From: Candidatus Cybelea sp.
Lineage (GTDB): Bacteria; Vulcanimicrobiota; Vulcanimicrobiia; Vulcanimicrobiales; Vulcanimicrobiaceae
NCBI GenBank assembly: GCA_036489315.1
Contig: DASXFZ010000055.1
Location: 37,791-101,790, forward strand
DNA: 64,000 bases
Direction of reading: 5' to 3'
Part shown: positions 17,919 to 26,786 of the stretch, piece by piece
Layout of the letters: every line of letters begins with the position of its first letter
Position numbering within the stretch: position 1 is the first letter of the stretch
Notes under the pieces: generated by a model
What the model was told of the DNA's origin: nothing
Database searches by the model: none
The model's input: only the letters and a program-made list of their open reading frames with translations
Translations under genes and position numbers: made by a program

Positions 17919-19394
17919 GGTCTCGAACGTACGGCTCCACGGCAGCCCGATCGAGATCGCCGCGATGTGATATCCGGGATAGAGCCGATCGAGAATTTGC
18001 GCGGCGTCGTTCCAGAGCAGCGTTCGATCGAGCTGCGCGATCGGCTCGGCAACCCCTGGCGCGAGCAGCGTGTGATCGGCGACGCCTTGTGCGGCCAGCG
18101 TCGCATTTAGGCGCGGACGAACCTCATCGTGGAAGGCGTAGTCGTCGACGAAGCGCGTCAGCGTAAAAGCGCGATGCGCGAGCGCATCGTACGTGTGAAG
18201 CCGCCGGCCCGCGCCGGCGGCGATCGCTTCGGCGAGCGCCGTGCCCACCGTATTCGCATTGGTATTCCACGAGGAGTAGGCATCGAGCCGCGTGGCCAGC
18301 CCGGAAGACAGCAGCTGCTGCGCGAAGCGCGCCTGATCCTCGTAGGAGGCTAGATACGAAAGGTCGGCGAGCGCAACGGAGTGCGTCTGCGCGTCGGCCT
18401 GCATCCGCGCGCGCAGCGCGTCGTCGAGCGCCGGCGTCGTACCGGGCACACGCACGTAGAGCACGATATCCGGGGCGTTGTCGTCGCGAACGCCGCCGCA
18501 GACGCCGATTAGCGCGTCGATCGCGACCGAGATCGGCGCGTATTCGATCTTATCCTGGTACGAGGCACCGGCCGGCGTCGAGTAACGCACCGCGATGCGC
18601 GGCGTCCAGCGCGCCGCGCGTGCCAGCGCGTGCGCCACGAGCGCCATCCCCAGTTCGTCCGCGCCCGGCTCGATCGAGGCGCGCCGCGAGAGACCCTGCG
18701 CCGCGAGCTCGGATTGGAGCAGCGCCACATCGCGAACGTGGAGCCCGATCGGTCCGGCGTCGTCCTGTCCGAGCACGAGCCGGTCGATCGTTGCGTTTGC
18801 GGTGAGCTTCAGCAGCAGCCGGTCCACTGCGAGATTGCGGGCGCGCGTCGCAAGATACGCGTCGAGCGTCGCTTCGCCGACCAGCTCGCGCAGATGCCGC
18901 GCTCTCGCCGCTTCGCTGGGCAGCGGCGGATCGTGCAGATTCGCATACTCTTGCAGGTACGACCACGTTGGATAGGCGGCGAAGTACGGCGTGCCGGACG
19001 GAATGCCGGTCGGCGCGAGCCGCATAACGGTACCGAATGCCCCGATCCAAGAAGTCGGGTACTCTTGCCGAAGATGCGCGAATTCGCGAAAGCGCGAGTA
19101 CGCATCGGCGTAGGAAGGGCCGGGAACGCGGGAGGGAATGAGCCCGCCGTATGCCAGCATGTCGGTCGAGATCACGAACGCGCCCGGCCGTTCCCGCGCG
19201 GCCGTTTGGTTGAGCCAGGCGATCAGCGCGTCGGGCTGCCCGGCGACCAGAAAGTTCCCGGCCAGTGTGTTCGGCGGCGCGGCGACTCTTATGCCGGCTA
19301 TGCGTCCGAGCATTACCGGCAGCATATAGGTGACCGGACGATCGTCCATCGGCAGAAAGACGATCGCGGCGAGCAGCACGGCGGCGAGATTCAT
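17886..19394 (-). CDS. DUF4127 family protein, translationally coupled to murQ
   Basis: This 502-residue protein begins with a signal-like hydrophobic stretch (MNLAAVLLAAIVFLP) and the family hallmark FLPMDDRPVTYMLP. It continues with STDMLAYGGLIPSR, a D-x-x-D segment (LVLGQDDAGPIGLH) and PGADELGMALVAHALAR. I recall DUF4127 as a family of unknown function; the conserved acidic residues look enzyme-like. Its ATG overlaps the murQ stop as ATGA, making it the third gene after the amino-sugar kinase and MurQ. The context points to murein sugar metabolism, possibly outside the cytoplasm. That is inference. Confidence 0.85.
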   Translation of the reverse strand: MNLAAVLLAAIVFLPMDDRPVTYMLPVMLGRIAGIRVAAPPNTLAGNFLVAGQPDALIAWLNQTAARERPGAFVISTDMLAYGGLIPSRVPGPSYADAYSRFREFAHLRQEYPTSWIGAFGTVMRLAPTGIPSGTPYFAAYPTWSYLQEYANLHDPPLPSEAARARHLRELVGEATLDAYLATRARNLAVDRLLLKLTANATIDRLVLGQDDAGPIGLHVRDVALLQSELAAQGLSRRASIEPGADELGMALVAHALARAARWTPRIAVRYSTPAGASYQDKIEYAPISVAIDALIGVCGGVRDDNAPDIVLYVRVPGTTPALDDALRARMQADAQTHSVALADLSYLASYEDQARFAQQLLSSGLATRLDAYSSWNTNANTVGTALAEAIAAGAGRRLHTYDALAHRAFTLTRFVDDYAFHDEVRPRLNATLAAQGVADHTLLAPGVAEPIAQLDRTLLWNDAAQILDRLYPGYHIAAISIGLPWSRTFETSLDIAIAPNL

Positions 19395-20275
19395 GGAAGG
19401 AGCGGCCGCAGCGCTCCGTCGCACCGCTCGAGGAGCGACCGCGCCTCGGCGGCATCGACGTGCCGGCGCTCCATGACGACCGCGACCTTCACCCGTCCTT
19501 CCGCTGCAGCGAGGAGCTCGCGTGCCTGGCGCTCGTCGACGCGCGCGAGGCGCTCGACCAAACGCAGCGCGCGGGCGCGCAGCTTCCGATTGCCGGCGAC
19601 GACGTCGACCATCAAATTGTCGTAGACCTTCCCGAGCCGGATCATGACTCCGGTCGAGATCGCGTTGAGCGCGATCTTCTGCGCGGTGCCGGCCTTCAAC
19701 CGCGTGCTCCCAGTGAGGACCTCCGGGCCGGTATCGAGCACGATCGCACGACATGCGGCGAGCGCGAGCGGCGAGCCGGCAACGCTCGTTAGAGCGACCG
19801 TGAATGCGCCGCGCTCTTTCGCGCGCTCGAGCGCGGTAACGACGAACGCCGCCGAACCCGAGGCGGAGAGGCCGACGACTGCGTCATGCGGACGGATGAA
19901 ATCGCGAACCACCGCAGCGCCGGCCTCCGAATCGTCCTCGCCGCCCTCCATCGAGCGTACGAGCGCCGCCTCGCCGCCCGCGACGTGCGACCGCACGAGT
20001 TCCGGCGGCGTTCCGAAGGTCGGCGCCATCTCGGAGGCATCCAGCGTAGCGATTCGTCCGCTGCTTCCCGCGCCGACGTAGTGCAGCGCCCCGCCGTTGC
20101 GCAAGCGCCGGGCGATCTCGTCGATTGCGTCGGCAATCGCAGGCGTCTGCGCGAGCACCGCGGCGACGGCATCTCGCTGATCGGCTGCAATCAGAGCGAC
20201 GATCTGCTCCGTACTCAAACAATCGAGTCCGCCGCTCTTCGAACTCTCGCGTTCGGTCGGCGGAAGGTGCGTCAC
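19391..20275 (-). CDS. murQ: N-acetylmuramic acid 6-phosphate etherase
   Basis: This 294-residue cytoplasmic enzyme splits the lactyl ether of MurNAc-6-phosphate to give GlcNAc-6-phosphate and D-lactate. It is a SIS-domain protein with the family core HYVGAGSSGRIATLDASEM, FGTPPELVRSHVAGGEAAL, DAVVGLSASGSAAFV and STRLKAGTAQKIALNAIS. I chose GTG 20275, whose GTGA overlaps the stop of the upstream kinase gene; the open frame reaches further upstream inside that gene. The order kinase, murQ, DUF4127 with 4-base overlaps shows one translationally coupled operon. Confidence 0.96.
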   Translation of the reverse strand: MTHLPPTERESSKSGGLDCLSTEQIVALIAADQRDAVAAVLAQTPAIADAIDEIARRLRNGGALHYVGAGSSGRIATLDASEMAPTFGTPPELVRSHVAGGEAALVRSMEGGEDDSEAGAAVVRDFIRPHDAVVGLSASGSAAFVVTALERAKERGAFTVALTSVAGSPLALAACRAIVLDTGPEVLTGSTRLKAGTAQKIALNAISTGVMIRLGKVYDNLMVDVVAGNRKLRARALRLVERLARVDERQARELLAAAEGRVKVAVVMERRHVDAAEARSLLERCDGALRPLLP

Positions 20276-21147
20276 GATACGGCCCCCAGCCCGCGAGCGA
20301 GCGCGAGTGCGCCGGTATACGGCTCGGTTCGCTTCTCGACGACGGTCACGTCCAGCCACTCCTCGGCGATGCGCTGCTCCAACCGCTGCGAGAGCACGTT
20401 GGGCTCGCGAAGCAGGCCGCCGGAGAACGCCAACGGCAATGCCGGCCGGCCGCACTTTTCAACGATCGACGCAATCAGTTCCAGTAAGTCTTCGGCAGCC
20501 TCGTGCACGATCCGCAGCGCGTAGTCGTCGCCGGCGGCGGCCTGTTCGAGAACGATACGCGCGTGGCCGGCGATCTCGACGACCGGCGACGGCAAACGAT
20601 AAAGGCGCACCAGCAGCTCTCGATCGCCGGCGTCGACCTGCTCGCGCAATCCGGCCGCGCCGATTGCGTACCCCGAGCCGCGGTCACCCAGCAGATAACC
20701 GTAGCCCCCCGCAAACAGGCCGCTGCCGTCGAGCTCCGCGTACGCGATCGAACCCGTACCGGCGATCAACACGATCCCGTCACCCTCGGGCACCGCTGCA
20801 CGCAGCGCAACGCGCGCGTCGTGCGTCACCGCAACGGGTACGCCGGGGAATCGCGTTTCGAGCAAACGGCGAAGCCGCTCTTGCACGTCGTCCGAGCCGG
20901 CGCCCGCGACGCCGGCGACGATCGCAGCGGCGCAAACGCCCGCAAGAACGCTCTCGATCGCACTCGCGATAATCTGCGCGGCGCCGTCGAGGCCGACGAC
21001 GTTCGGATTTGCGGGCTTCGCTTCGAACGTACGCACGATCTCTCGCCCGCGGGCCAGCGCTGCAACGGTACGGCTGCCGCCCGCATCGACCCCGACGAAG
21101 AGATTGGGCTTCGCAACGTCCAATAGGGGCCCGGGTGCGTTTGGCAT
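20272..21147 (-). CDS. BadF/BadG-type ATPase, likely GlcNAc/MurNAc kinase
   Basis: This 291-residue ASKHA-fold kinase has phosphate loop 1 at LFVGVDAGGSRTVAAL, phosphate loop 2 at VLIAGTGSIAYA, and FAGGYGYLLGDRGSGYAIG. The family includes human-type GlcNAc kinase and clostridial MurK, which phosphorylates both MurNAc and GlcNAc. Overlap with murQ favours an amino-sugar substrate. The start may be ATG 21147 or TTG 21123. The ATG overlaps the first codons of the divergent TonB-like gene by 13 bases. Confidence 0.88.
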   Translation of the reverse strand: MPNAPGPLLDVAKPNLFVGVDAGGSRTVAALARGREIVRTFEAKPANPNVVGLDGAAQIIASAIESVLAGVCAAAIVAGVAGAGSDDVQERLRRLLETRFPGVPVAVTHDARVALRAAVPEGDGIVLIAGTGSIAYAELDGSGLFAGGYGYLLGDRGSGYAIGAAGLREQVDAGDRELLVRLYRLPSPVVEIAGHARIVLEQAAAGDDYALRIVHEAAEDLLELIASIVEKCGRPALPLAFSGGLLREPNVLSQRLEQRIAEEWLDVTVVEKRTEPYTGALALARGLGAVS

Positions 21148-21893
21148 TGGTGCTTCTTTATGCGCTCGCGCAGGCCGGTTCCCCGTCGCGTTCGCAGCTG
21201 CCGCCGGCGTGGTTCGATCCGTTCTGCGCCGTGTCGGTGCAAGCGGTGCCGTGGGACGTCAGGAGCAACGCTCCGGCGAGCGATGCCACGGCCGACGGCC
21301 TCGCGGTCGAGCTTTCCGCGGAGAACGCAAACCGGCTCGACGCGCACCTCACGCTGATCGGCGACACAAACGCCTACGACCTCTTGCTGCAGCGGGTCTC
21401 GCTTTCGGGTAGCCCGCCCGGACTGCGCTCCCGCCCGTATCTCGCGCAACTGCCGAAGGCCGAGGCGATTCGCTATGCGTTCGTCGACTCGTACACCGTC
21501 GGCTCGTCGACGACCAACTGTCCCTCCGAGCCGGTCAAGGTCGAGGCCGCCGGCGCCCGTCCGCAACGCCCGAATCCAGCCGACCGCGTCGTGGCCGTCT
21601 ACAAACAAGCGATCGGGCCGCTGAAATGCGGCAAAGAGTTCGAGGCCCCGGCGCTCGCGGGCGCCTCGGTAGCCGAAGCGAGCGGCGTCGACAAACCGCG
21701 CACGAGCTTCATCATGGCCTTCGTCAACGCCAACGGTGACGTCGTGAAGACGTACGTGTGGCAGTCCAGCGGCATCGACTATCTCGACACCGCTGCGGCG
21801 GTCGCGGCCAGGCGTTCGCGATACGCGCCGGGCACGCTGCTATGCACGCCCGTGGTCGGCACCTATCTCTTCCGCGCCGACTTCAAGCCGTAG
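21135..21893 (+). CDS. secreted protein with TonB-C-like domain
   Basis: This protein of about 252 residues starts at GTG 21135 with a short signal peptide (LALVLLYALAQAGS). The C-terminal 85 residues look like a TonB C-terminal (energy-transducer) domain: FVNANGDVVKTYVWQSSG, DTAAAVAARRSRYAPGTLLC and TYLFRADFKP. The last motif recurs at the end of the BlaR1-like protein at 44654. The N-terminal half is unrecognised. It lacks the membrane anchor and proline linker of real TonB. It sits between the two murein-recycling operons on the other strand and overlaps anmK by 54 bases. Confidence 0.72.
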   Translation: MRLALVLLYALAQAGSPSRSQLPPAWFDPFCAVSVQAVPWDVRSNAPASDATADGLAVELSAENANRLDAHLTLIGDTNAYDLLLQRVSLSGSPPGLRSRPYLAQLPKAEAIRYAFVDSYTVGSSTTNCPSEPVKVEAAGARPQRPNPADRVVAVYKQAIGPLKCGKEFEAPALAGASVAEASGVDKPRTSFIMAFVNANGDVVKTYVWQSSGIDYLDTAAAVAARRSRYAPGTLLCTPVVGTYLFRADFKP

Positions 21894-23018
21894 CCTTTCG
21901 AATAGATCCGGGAGATCGTAGGGTGCGAGCGCGCCCAGCACGACGCGGCGCCGCGCGCCTGTTGCCGCCGGAACGTTCGCGGCGCGCCCGCGCAGTGTTT
22001 CGTACCCCAGCACCGCAAACGCGATCGCCTCTTTTGCGTCTGCCGGCAAGCTAAACGCATCGCTGCGTTCGAGGCGGCCGGGCGCGATGCGCGCCGCCAG
22101 CCGCTCGAGCAAAAACGAATTGCGCGCGCCGCCGCCGCTGACGACGAGCGCCGCGCCGGCAAAGCCGGCGCGGCGGATAGCGAACGCGACCGCGACGGCC
22201 GTCAGCTCGGTCAGCGTCGCCGCGCCGTCTTCGAGCGTCAGCGTATCGAGCCGGGCCGCGTGCTTGGAGAGATACTGCCGTCCGAAGCGCTCGCGTCCGG
22301 TCGTCTTCGGCGGCGGCGCGAGGAAGAACTCGTCGCCAAGCATCGCTTCCAGCGTGCCCTCGTGGGTGCGGCCCTTTCGCCCAAGCGCGCCGTCGGCGTC
22401 AAAGCACTTTCGGCCGGCGGTGCGCTGCGTTAGGAATGCATCGAGCAGCATGTTGCCAGGACCGGTATCGAACGCGATTGCATCGTTGGCAGCCGCGCCC
22501 TTGCGCAAGAGCGTCACGTTTGCGATACCGCCGAGATTGAGGGCGACGCGATCCTCACCGGCGGAACCCAGCAGCAGCGCGTCGACGTAGGAGACGAGCG
22601 GCGCGCCGTGTCCGCCGGCCGCCGTATCGGCGCTGCGGAAATCGTAGCAGACGGTCGCAGCGACGGCTTCGCGGATGACGAATGCGTCGCCGATCTGCAG
22701 CGTCACGTGCGCGGGACCGTCGTGCCAGATCGTCTGCCCGTGCGAGGCCACGAAGTCGACTCGCTCGCCGCGGCGTATCTCGCCGGTCGCGCGCGCGTAG
22801 GCCCGTCCGAGCGCGTTGTGCAGGTTCGCAAGGGCGGCGACGCTCCCGGGGTTGGGCGGCAGCGCGGCGACGAGGTCCCTTTTCAGCGCTGCGGCATACG
22901 CGAACGTCTCGAAGCGCAAGAGCTCGAGCGCATAGCTTCCCGCGCGCGGCTCGATGCGCACCAACGCCGCATCGATACCGTCGAGCGAGGTGCCGCTCAT
23001 GAGGCCAACGGCGATCAC
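21840..23018 (-). CDS. anmK: anhydro-N-acetylmuramic acid kinase
   Basis: This 392-residue cytoplasmic kinase opens the 1,6-anhydro ring of anhydroMurNAc and phosphorylates it to MurNAc-6-phosphate, the MurQ substrate. Signatures are VGLMSGTSLDGIDAAL at the N-terminus, SHGQTIWHDGP, LGGIANVT, DTGPGNMLLDAF and VVSGGGARN. GTG 23018 overlaps the stop of the upstream serine hydrolase gene as GTGA. Presence of this enzyme implies lytic transglycosylase products as substrate. Confidence 0.96.
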   Translation of the reverse strand: MIAVGLMSGTSLDGIDAALVRIEPRAGSYALELLRFETFAYAAALKRDLVAALPPNPGSVAALANLHNALGRAYARATGEIRRGERVDFVASHGQTIWHDGPAHVTLQIGDAFVIREAVAATVCYDFRSADTAAGGHGAPLVSYVDALLLGSAGEDRVALNLGGIANVTLLRKGAAANDAIAFDTGPGNMLLDAFLTQRTAGRKCFDADGALGRKGRTHEGTLEAMLGDEFFLAPPPKTTGRERFGRQYLSKHAARLDTLTLEDGAATLTELTAVAVAFAIRRAGFAGAALVVSGGGARNSFLLERLAARIAPGRLERSDAFSLPADAKEAIAFAVLGYETLRGRAANVPAATGARRRVVLGALAPYDLPDLFERLRLEVGAEEIGADHGRA

Positions 23019-24073
23019 TTCAGGCCGAGGTCCTGGATCATCGCTTCGTAGAAGCGCAGCCGCAGGCTCCGCTCCGCGCTCGGCGTCGCGTCGCGCCCGA
23101 AGTAGACGCCGTTGGTCAGCAGCACGCCCTGCACGTCGCGCACCGGATCGGCCCAGACGCACGTGCCGACGAAGCCGGTGTGCCCGAACGACGATGCGTC
23201 CATCCAACGGCCGCACGAGTTTTCGTCGTTGGTTTTGAGCGCCCAGCCCAGCGCGCGACGGAGCGTAGAATCGTAGGCCTGTTCGCTCACCGCTTCCCGC
23301 GCGAGCGGCTCCGGCAGCAGCGCACAGACGCGGCCGGCAAACGGGGCGAGATACGACTCGGTCATCGCGGCGACGGCCGCCGCCGATCCGAAGAGCCCCG
23401 CGTGGCCGGCGGCGCCGCCCATCAGGTGGGCTTTCTCGTCGTGGACGAGTCCCTGCACGCGCCCGCGCCACGAGTCTTCTTCGGTGGCCGGGATCACGAG
23501 ACGCTCGCGAGGTGATGGGCGGTAGGCTACGGTGCCGCCAAACGCTGCGCGAACGAGCGAATCGAGCGAACGGGCGGCGATCCGTTCGATCGCGACGCCG
23601 AGCGCGATGAACCCGAGGTCACTGTAGATCACGCGGTCGCCGGGCGCGCGCAGGAGTGGCGTTGTGAGCGCGAAGCGCTCGACGTTCTCGTTGAGGATCG
23701 CGCGGTAGTCGGCGCCCGAGTTCATCCCGGAGTCGTGCGCGAGCAGCATCCGCGCCGTAATGGCGGCGTGCCGCCCGATCTTCCATTCCGGCAGAACCGC
23801 CCAGAGCGGATCGTCGAGCGACAACCGATTCTGCGCGACGAGCTGCAGCGCGAGCGTGGCGACGAATAACTTCGTCAGCGATGCGAGATCGAAGCGGGTG
23901 TCGCAGTAGACCTGCCGCGCCTGGGCGTCATCGCGCGTCGTGCCGTACGCGCCCTCGAAGACGACGCGACCGCGATGCTCGATCCGCGCGACCGCGCCGG
24001 TGAACTCGTCACCGTGGCCGGGGCGCAGCGCCGCCTCGACGCGTGCGAACGGTTCTCGCGCGGTTTGAACCAT
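23015..24073 (-). CDS. beta-lactamase-fold serine hydrolase, AmiE (YbbE)-like murein amidase candidate
   Basis: This 352-residue protein has the class C beta-lactamase/penicillin-binding fold: S65-L-T-K68 as the Ser/Lys pair in FDLASLTKLF, Y-S-D near residue 149, and H-T-G-F near residue 300. No signal peptide is seen. It lies 4 bases after nagZ and overlaps anmK. In Bacillus subtilis the same neighbour of NagZ is AmiE, a beta-lactamase-fold amidase that frees peptide from MurNAc. I infer the same role here, but other esterases share the fold. Confidence 0.82.
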   Translation of the reverse strand: MVQTAREPFARVEAALRPGHGDEFTGAVARIEHRGRVVFEGAYGTTRDDAQARQVYCDTRFDLASLTKLFVATLALQLVAQNRLSLDDPLWAVLPEWKIGRHAAITARMLLAHDSGMNSGADYRAILNENVERFALTTPLLRAPGDRVIYSDLGFIALGVAIERIAARSLDSLVRAAFGGTVAYRPSPRERLVIPATEEDSWRGRVQGLVHDEKAHLMGGAAGHAGLFGSAAAVAAMTESYLAPFAGRVCALLPEPLAREAVSEQAYDSTLRRALGWALKTNDENSCGRWMDASSFGHTGFVGTCVWADPVRDVQGVLLTNGVYFGRDATPSAERSLRLRFYEAMIQDLGLK

Positions 24074-24077
24074 CTTA

Positions 24078-25517
24078 TTAAAGCGTCAAGTCGACGGGGA
24101 GTGTGCCGGTAGGCATGCTGTTGCCGAAGAGCACGTCGGCGAGGCCGCCGATCGACGCGGCGTCGTCTCCATAGGCCGCAAGCAGGTGCCGCGCGCCGGC
24201 AAACAGCGGCAGGTCGTACGGCTCGAGCAGCGAGACGACGAGCGCGTCGGGAAAGCGAGCGACGAGGGCGGCGATCGCTTCAGCCTGCCGCGCGTGAAGA
24301 TGCGCGCGGCGCGCGAGCAGAATGGGACGACGATCGCTTTGCGCGAGCGAAGCAAATGCTCGTTCCACTTCCGCCGCGCTGGGATCGACCGCGAGCGTAA
24401 CCTGCGCGAGTGCCGGCGCCTCGCGCTTTAAGGACGCGGGCTCGCTACCGAAGGAGACGGCGAGCGACGTGAGTGGGCTCGCTTCGGGCACGCCGCGCAA
24501 TACGGTGATCGCACGTCGCGCGATCTCTCGCCCGACATTGGGGTGCGGCGGAAAGGCGTCGAGCGGCACCGGCGGATTCGCTGCTTCGCGCAGTCGTGCG
24601 ACGCGGTCGTGTGCCTCCTCCAGGCGCGCGAGCGGCAGACGCCGCTGTGCAACCGCCGCCTCGATCTCCGCGGCGGCGGCCAAGGCGAGCTCGACGCTAT
24701 GGCTGAAGATCAGCAGATCCGAACCCGCGTTGAGCGCGTCGACCGGCGGCGCGGGAGCGATCGCCTTCATCTCGAGACAATCGGTGACCAGCGCGCCGCG
24801 AAAGCCGAGTTCGGAGCGCAAGAGTTCCGTCGCGATGCGCGGGGAAAGCGTCGCCGGCTCTTCGCGATCGAGGCACGCAACGACGACGTGCGCGCTCATA
24901 ATTGCCGCGGCGTCGCGCGCAACCGCGGCAAACGGCGCGATGTCGCGCGCGAACAGCGTCGCCTCGTCGACGTCGAGTGAGGGGCGCGCGTCGTGCGAAT
25001 CGACGGCAGTCGCACCATGCCCAGGAAAGTGCTTGTAGCACGGCAGTATGCCGCCGCGCGTCAAGCCGCGCGCGAAAGCTGCTCCCAGCGCAGCGACGCG
25101 TTGCGGATTGGATCCGAAAGAGCGCGTGCCGATCACCGTGTTCGCCGGATCGAGCGCCAGATCGAGCACCGGCGCAAAATCGAGCGTGCACCCGGCGCGG
25201 CGCAGGTCGAAGGCGGTCTGCTCGCCGGCGCGCTGTGCGAGCTCGGCGTCGCCCACGGCGCCCAGCGCCATCATCGAGGGCATCGTCTCGACGCCACGCT
25301 CTAGCCGTGCGACGCGCCCGCCTTCTTGATCGATGGCGATCAGCGAACGGTCGCCGTATCGCTCGCGAATCGCGTCGGTGAAGGCGCGCAGCTCGGCGGC
25401 CGAGGCACCGTTGCGCGAAAACATGAGGTATCCCGCGAAACCCGCCCACTGCGGTTTCGGGGCCTCGGTCAAGCCGGTGAGGATGACGCCGCGAGCCAGA
25501 GCAGCGATGTCACTCAC
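24078..25517 (-). CDS. nagZ: beta-N-acetylhexosaminidase, GH3 family
   Basis: This 479-residue enzyme removes GlcNAc from GlcNAc-anhydroMurNAc or GlcNAc-MurNAc fragments. The GH3 marks are IDQEGGRVARL, the K162-HFPGHG168 motif, the loop His175 in DSHD that acts as acid/base in NagZ, and the nucleophile Asp246 in VTDCLEM. The C-terminal 170 residues form an extra domain, as in the longer Gram-positive NagZ. No signal peptide is visible, so it probably acts in the cytoplasm. The ATG overlaps the ABC ATPase stop as ATGA. Confidence 0.94.
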   Translation of the reverse strand: MSDIAALARGVILTGLTEAPKPQWAGFAGYLMFSRNGASAAELRAFTDAIRERYGDRSLIAIDQEGGRVARLERGVETMPSMMALGAVGDAELAQRAGEQTAFDLRRAGCTLDFAPVLDLALDPANTVIGTRSFGSNPQRVAALGAAFARGLTRGGILPCYKHFPGHGATAVDSHDARPSLDVDEATLFARDIAPFAAVARDAAAIMSAHVVVACLDREEPATLSPRIATELLRSELGFRGALVTDCLEMKAIAPAPPVDALNAGSDLLIFSHSVELALAAAAEIEAAVAQRRLPLARLEEAHDRVARLREAANPPVPLDAFPPHPNVGREIARRAITVLRGVPEASPLTSLAVSFGSEPASLKREAPALAQVTLAVDPSAAEVERAFASLAQSDRRPILLARRAHLHARQAEAIAALVARFPDALVVSLLEPYDLPLFAGARHLLAAYGDDAASIGGLADVLFGNSMPTGTLPVDLTL

Positions 25518-26482
25518 CGGCGCGCCGCTCCGTTTGCATCAAAGTGACGAATCCAAGCTGCCGGGAGGTCGAGCGCCACGCGGTCGCCTGGTTGCGTGCA
25601 ATCGTCGCCCGGGACGCGCGCGACGATCGAGCCGCGAGCGGTCTCGACCTCGAGGTAAAGGTCGGCGCCCGTCCGTTCGCGGCGGGCCACGCGACCGTCG
25701 AGCGCACCCTCGGGCGCGAGGCGAACGCGCTCGGCGCGAATTCCCGCCAACGCGCCGTCGTGCTCGAAGAGATTCATCGGCCGCTCACCGAGAAAGCGCG
25801 CGACCGAAGTGGTGCGCGGCGCATCGTAGACGCGCTGCGGCTCGCCGATATCTTCGAGCCGGCCGCCGATGAGCACGGCGAGGCGGTCGCCGACGCTCAT
25901 TGCGTCGACATGATCGTGCGTCACATAGAGAACGGGACCGCCGAAGCGTTCGTGCACCCCGAGTATCTCGTCGCGAACGCTGCGCCGCAACGAGGGATCG
26001 AGGTGCGCGAGCGGCTCGTCCAGGAGCAGCACCGCAGGATCGGAGAGGAGTGCCCGGGCGATCGAGGCACGCTGGCGTTCGCCGCCGGAGAGCTGGTTCG
26101 GCCGCCGTTCGAGACGATCGCCGACGTGCAGTGCCTGCGCCGCAGCAGTAACACGCGCGTCTCGCTGCTCGAAATCGCGCGCCGCAAAGCGCAGGTTCTG
26201 GCGAACCGTCATGTTGGCAAAGAGCGCGTCGTCTTGAAAGACGAGCGCCGCACGCCGCTCCTGCGGAGGCAGCCCAAGCTGCGAGACGTCGTCGATGCAC
26301 ACATCTCCGCCCGACGGATCGTGGAGGCCCGCGACGATGCGCAGCAAGGTCGTTTTCCCCGCACCCGACGGACCGACGATCGCCAGCGTCGCTTTGTCTT
26401 CTACGTCGAACGAAATCTTGTCGAGCGCACGCCGCTTTTGGCCCGGATAGCAAGCGACGAGTTCGCGCAGGCTCAGCGCCAT
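25514..26482 (-). CDS. MalK/UgpC-type ABC transporter ATPase in the murein recycling operon
   Basis: This 322-residue ATPase has Walker A at 37-44 (GPSGAGKT), the signature LSGGE at 131-135, Walker B at 151-157 (VLLLDEP) and a C-terminal TOBE region, as in ATPases of carbohydrate importers. No permease or binding protein gene is adjacent. An orphan ATPase serving several sugar importers is known (MsmX in Bacillus). Because it is coupled to nagZ by ATGA, uptake of muropeptide sugars is a reasonable guess. Its own ATG overlaps the stop of the small upstream gene. Confidence 0.88.
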   Translation of the reverse strand: MALSLRELVACYPGQKRRALDKISFDVEDKATLAIVGPSGAGKTTLLRIVAGLHDPSGGDVCIDDVSQLGLPPQERRAALVFQDDALFANMTVRQNLRFAARDFEQRDARVTAAAQALHVGDRLERRPNQLSGGERQRASIARALLSDPAVLLLDEPLAHLDPSLRRSVRDEILGVHERFGGPVLYVTHDHVDAMSVGDRLAVLIGGRLEDIGEPQRVYDAPRTTSVARFLGERPMNLFEHDGALAGIRAERVRLAPEGALDGRVARRERTGADLYLEVETARGSIVARVPGDDCTQPGDRVALDLPAAWIRHFDANGAARR

Positions 26483-26781
26483 TACGCGGGCGGCTGCACG
26501 AGCGAACGAAACTCCTCGCGGGCGCGTTGGTCGCCGGTTTTTGCCCGCGCGATGAGATCGCGCGCCGCCGTAACGGTTGCATCGTCGGCCTTCGCCCCGG
26601 CCAAGACCAGGCGAAGGGCGATCAGCGCCAGGTCCGGTATGCGCGCCCCCAGCCGCGCCAGGCCCTCGTAAAATGGGGCTGCAGGGCCCGATTCCGGACG
26701 ATTCTCGAGAAGTTTACGCACGAGGTCATCTTTCGGCGGCACTCCGTCGAGGAGGTAACCGTCGAGCAACTCGAAGTCCAT
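26482..26781 (-). CDS. small hypothetical protein leading the nagZ operon
   Basis: This protein of about 99 residues is mostly helical (PPKDDLVRKLLENRPESGP, LALIALRLVLAGAKADDATV). It is cytoplasmic, with no domain I recognise. I chose ATG 26781 (MDFELLDGYLLDG); another in-frame start lies 21 bases upstream. The stop overlaps the ABC ATPase start (TAATG), so it is translated with the operon. It is divergent from the retropepsin-like gene, whose start is only 5 bases away, so promoters must lie inside coding sequence. Confidence 0.65.
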   Translation of the reverse strand: MDFELLDGYLLDGVPPKDDLVRKLLENRPESGPAAPFYEGLARLGARIPDLALIALRLVLAGAKADDATVTAARDLIARAKTGDQRAREEFRSLVQPPA

Positions 26782-26786
26782 CGGCC

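Noticed and set aside
18630..19625. 331-codon open frame on the plus strand
   Set aside because: It is a shadow of DUF4127 and murQ, which have convincing motifs and overlaps.
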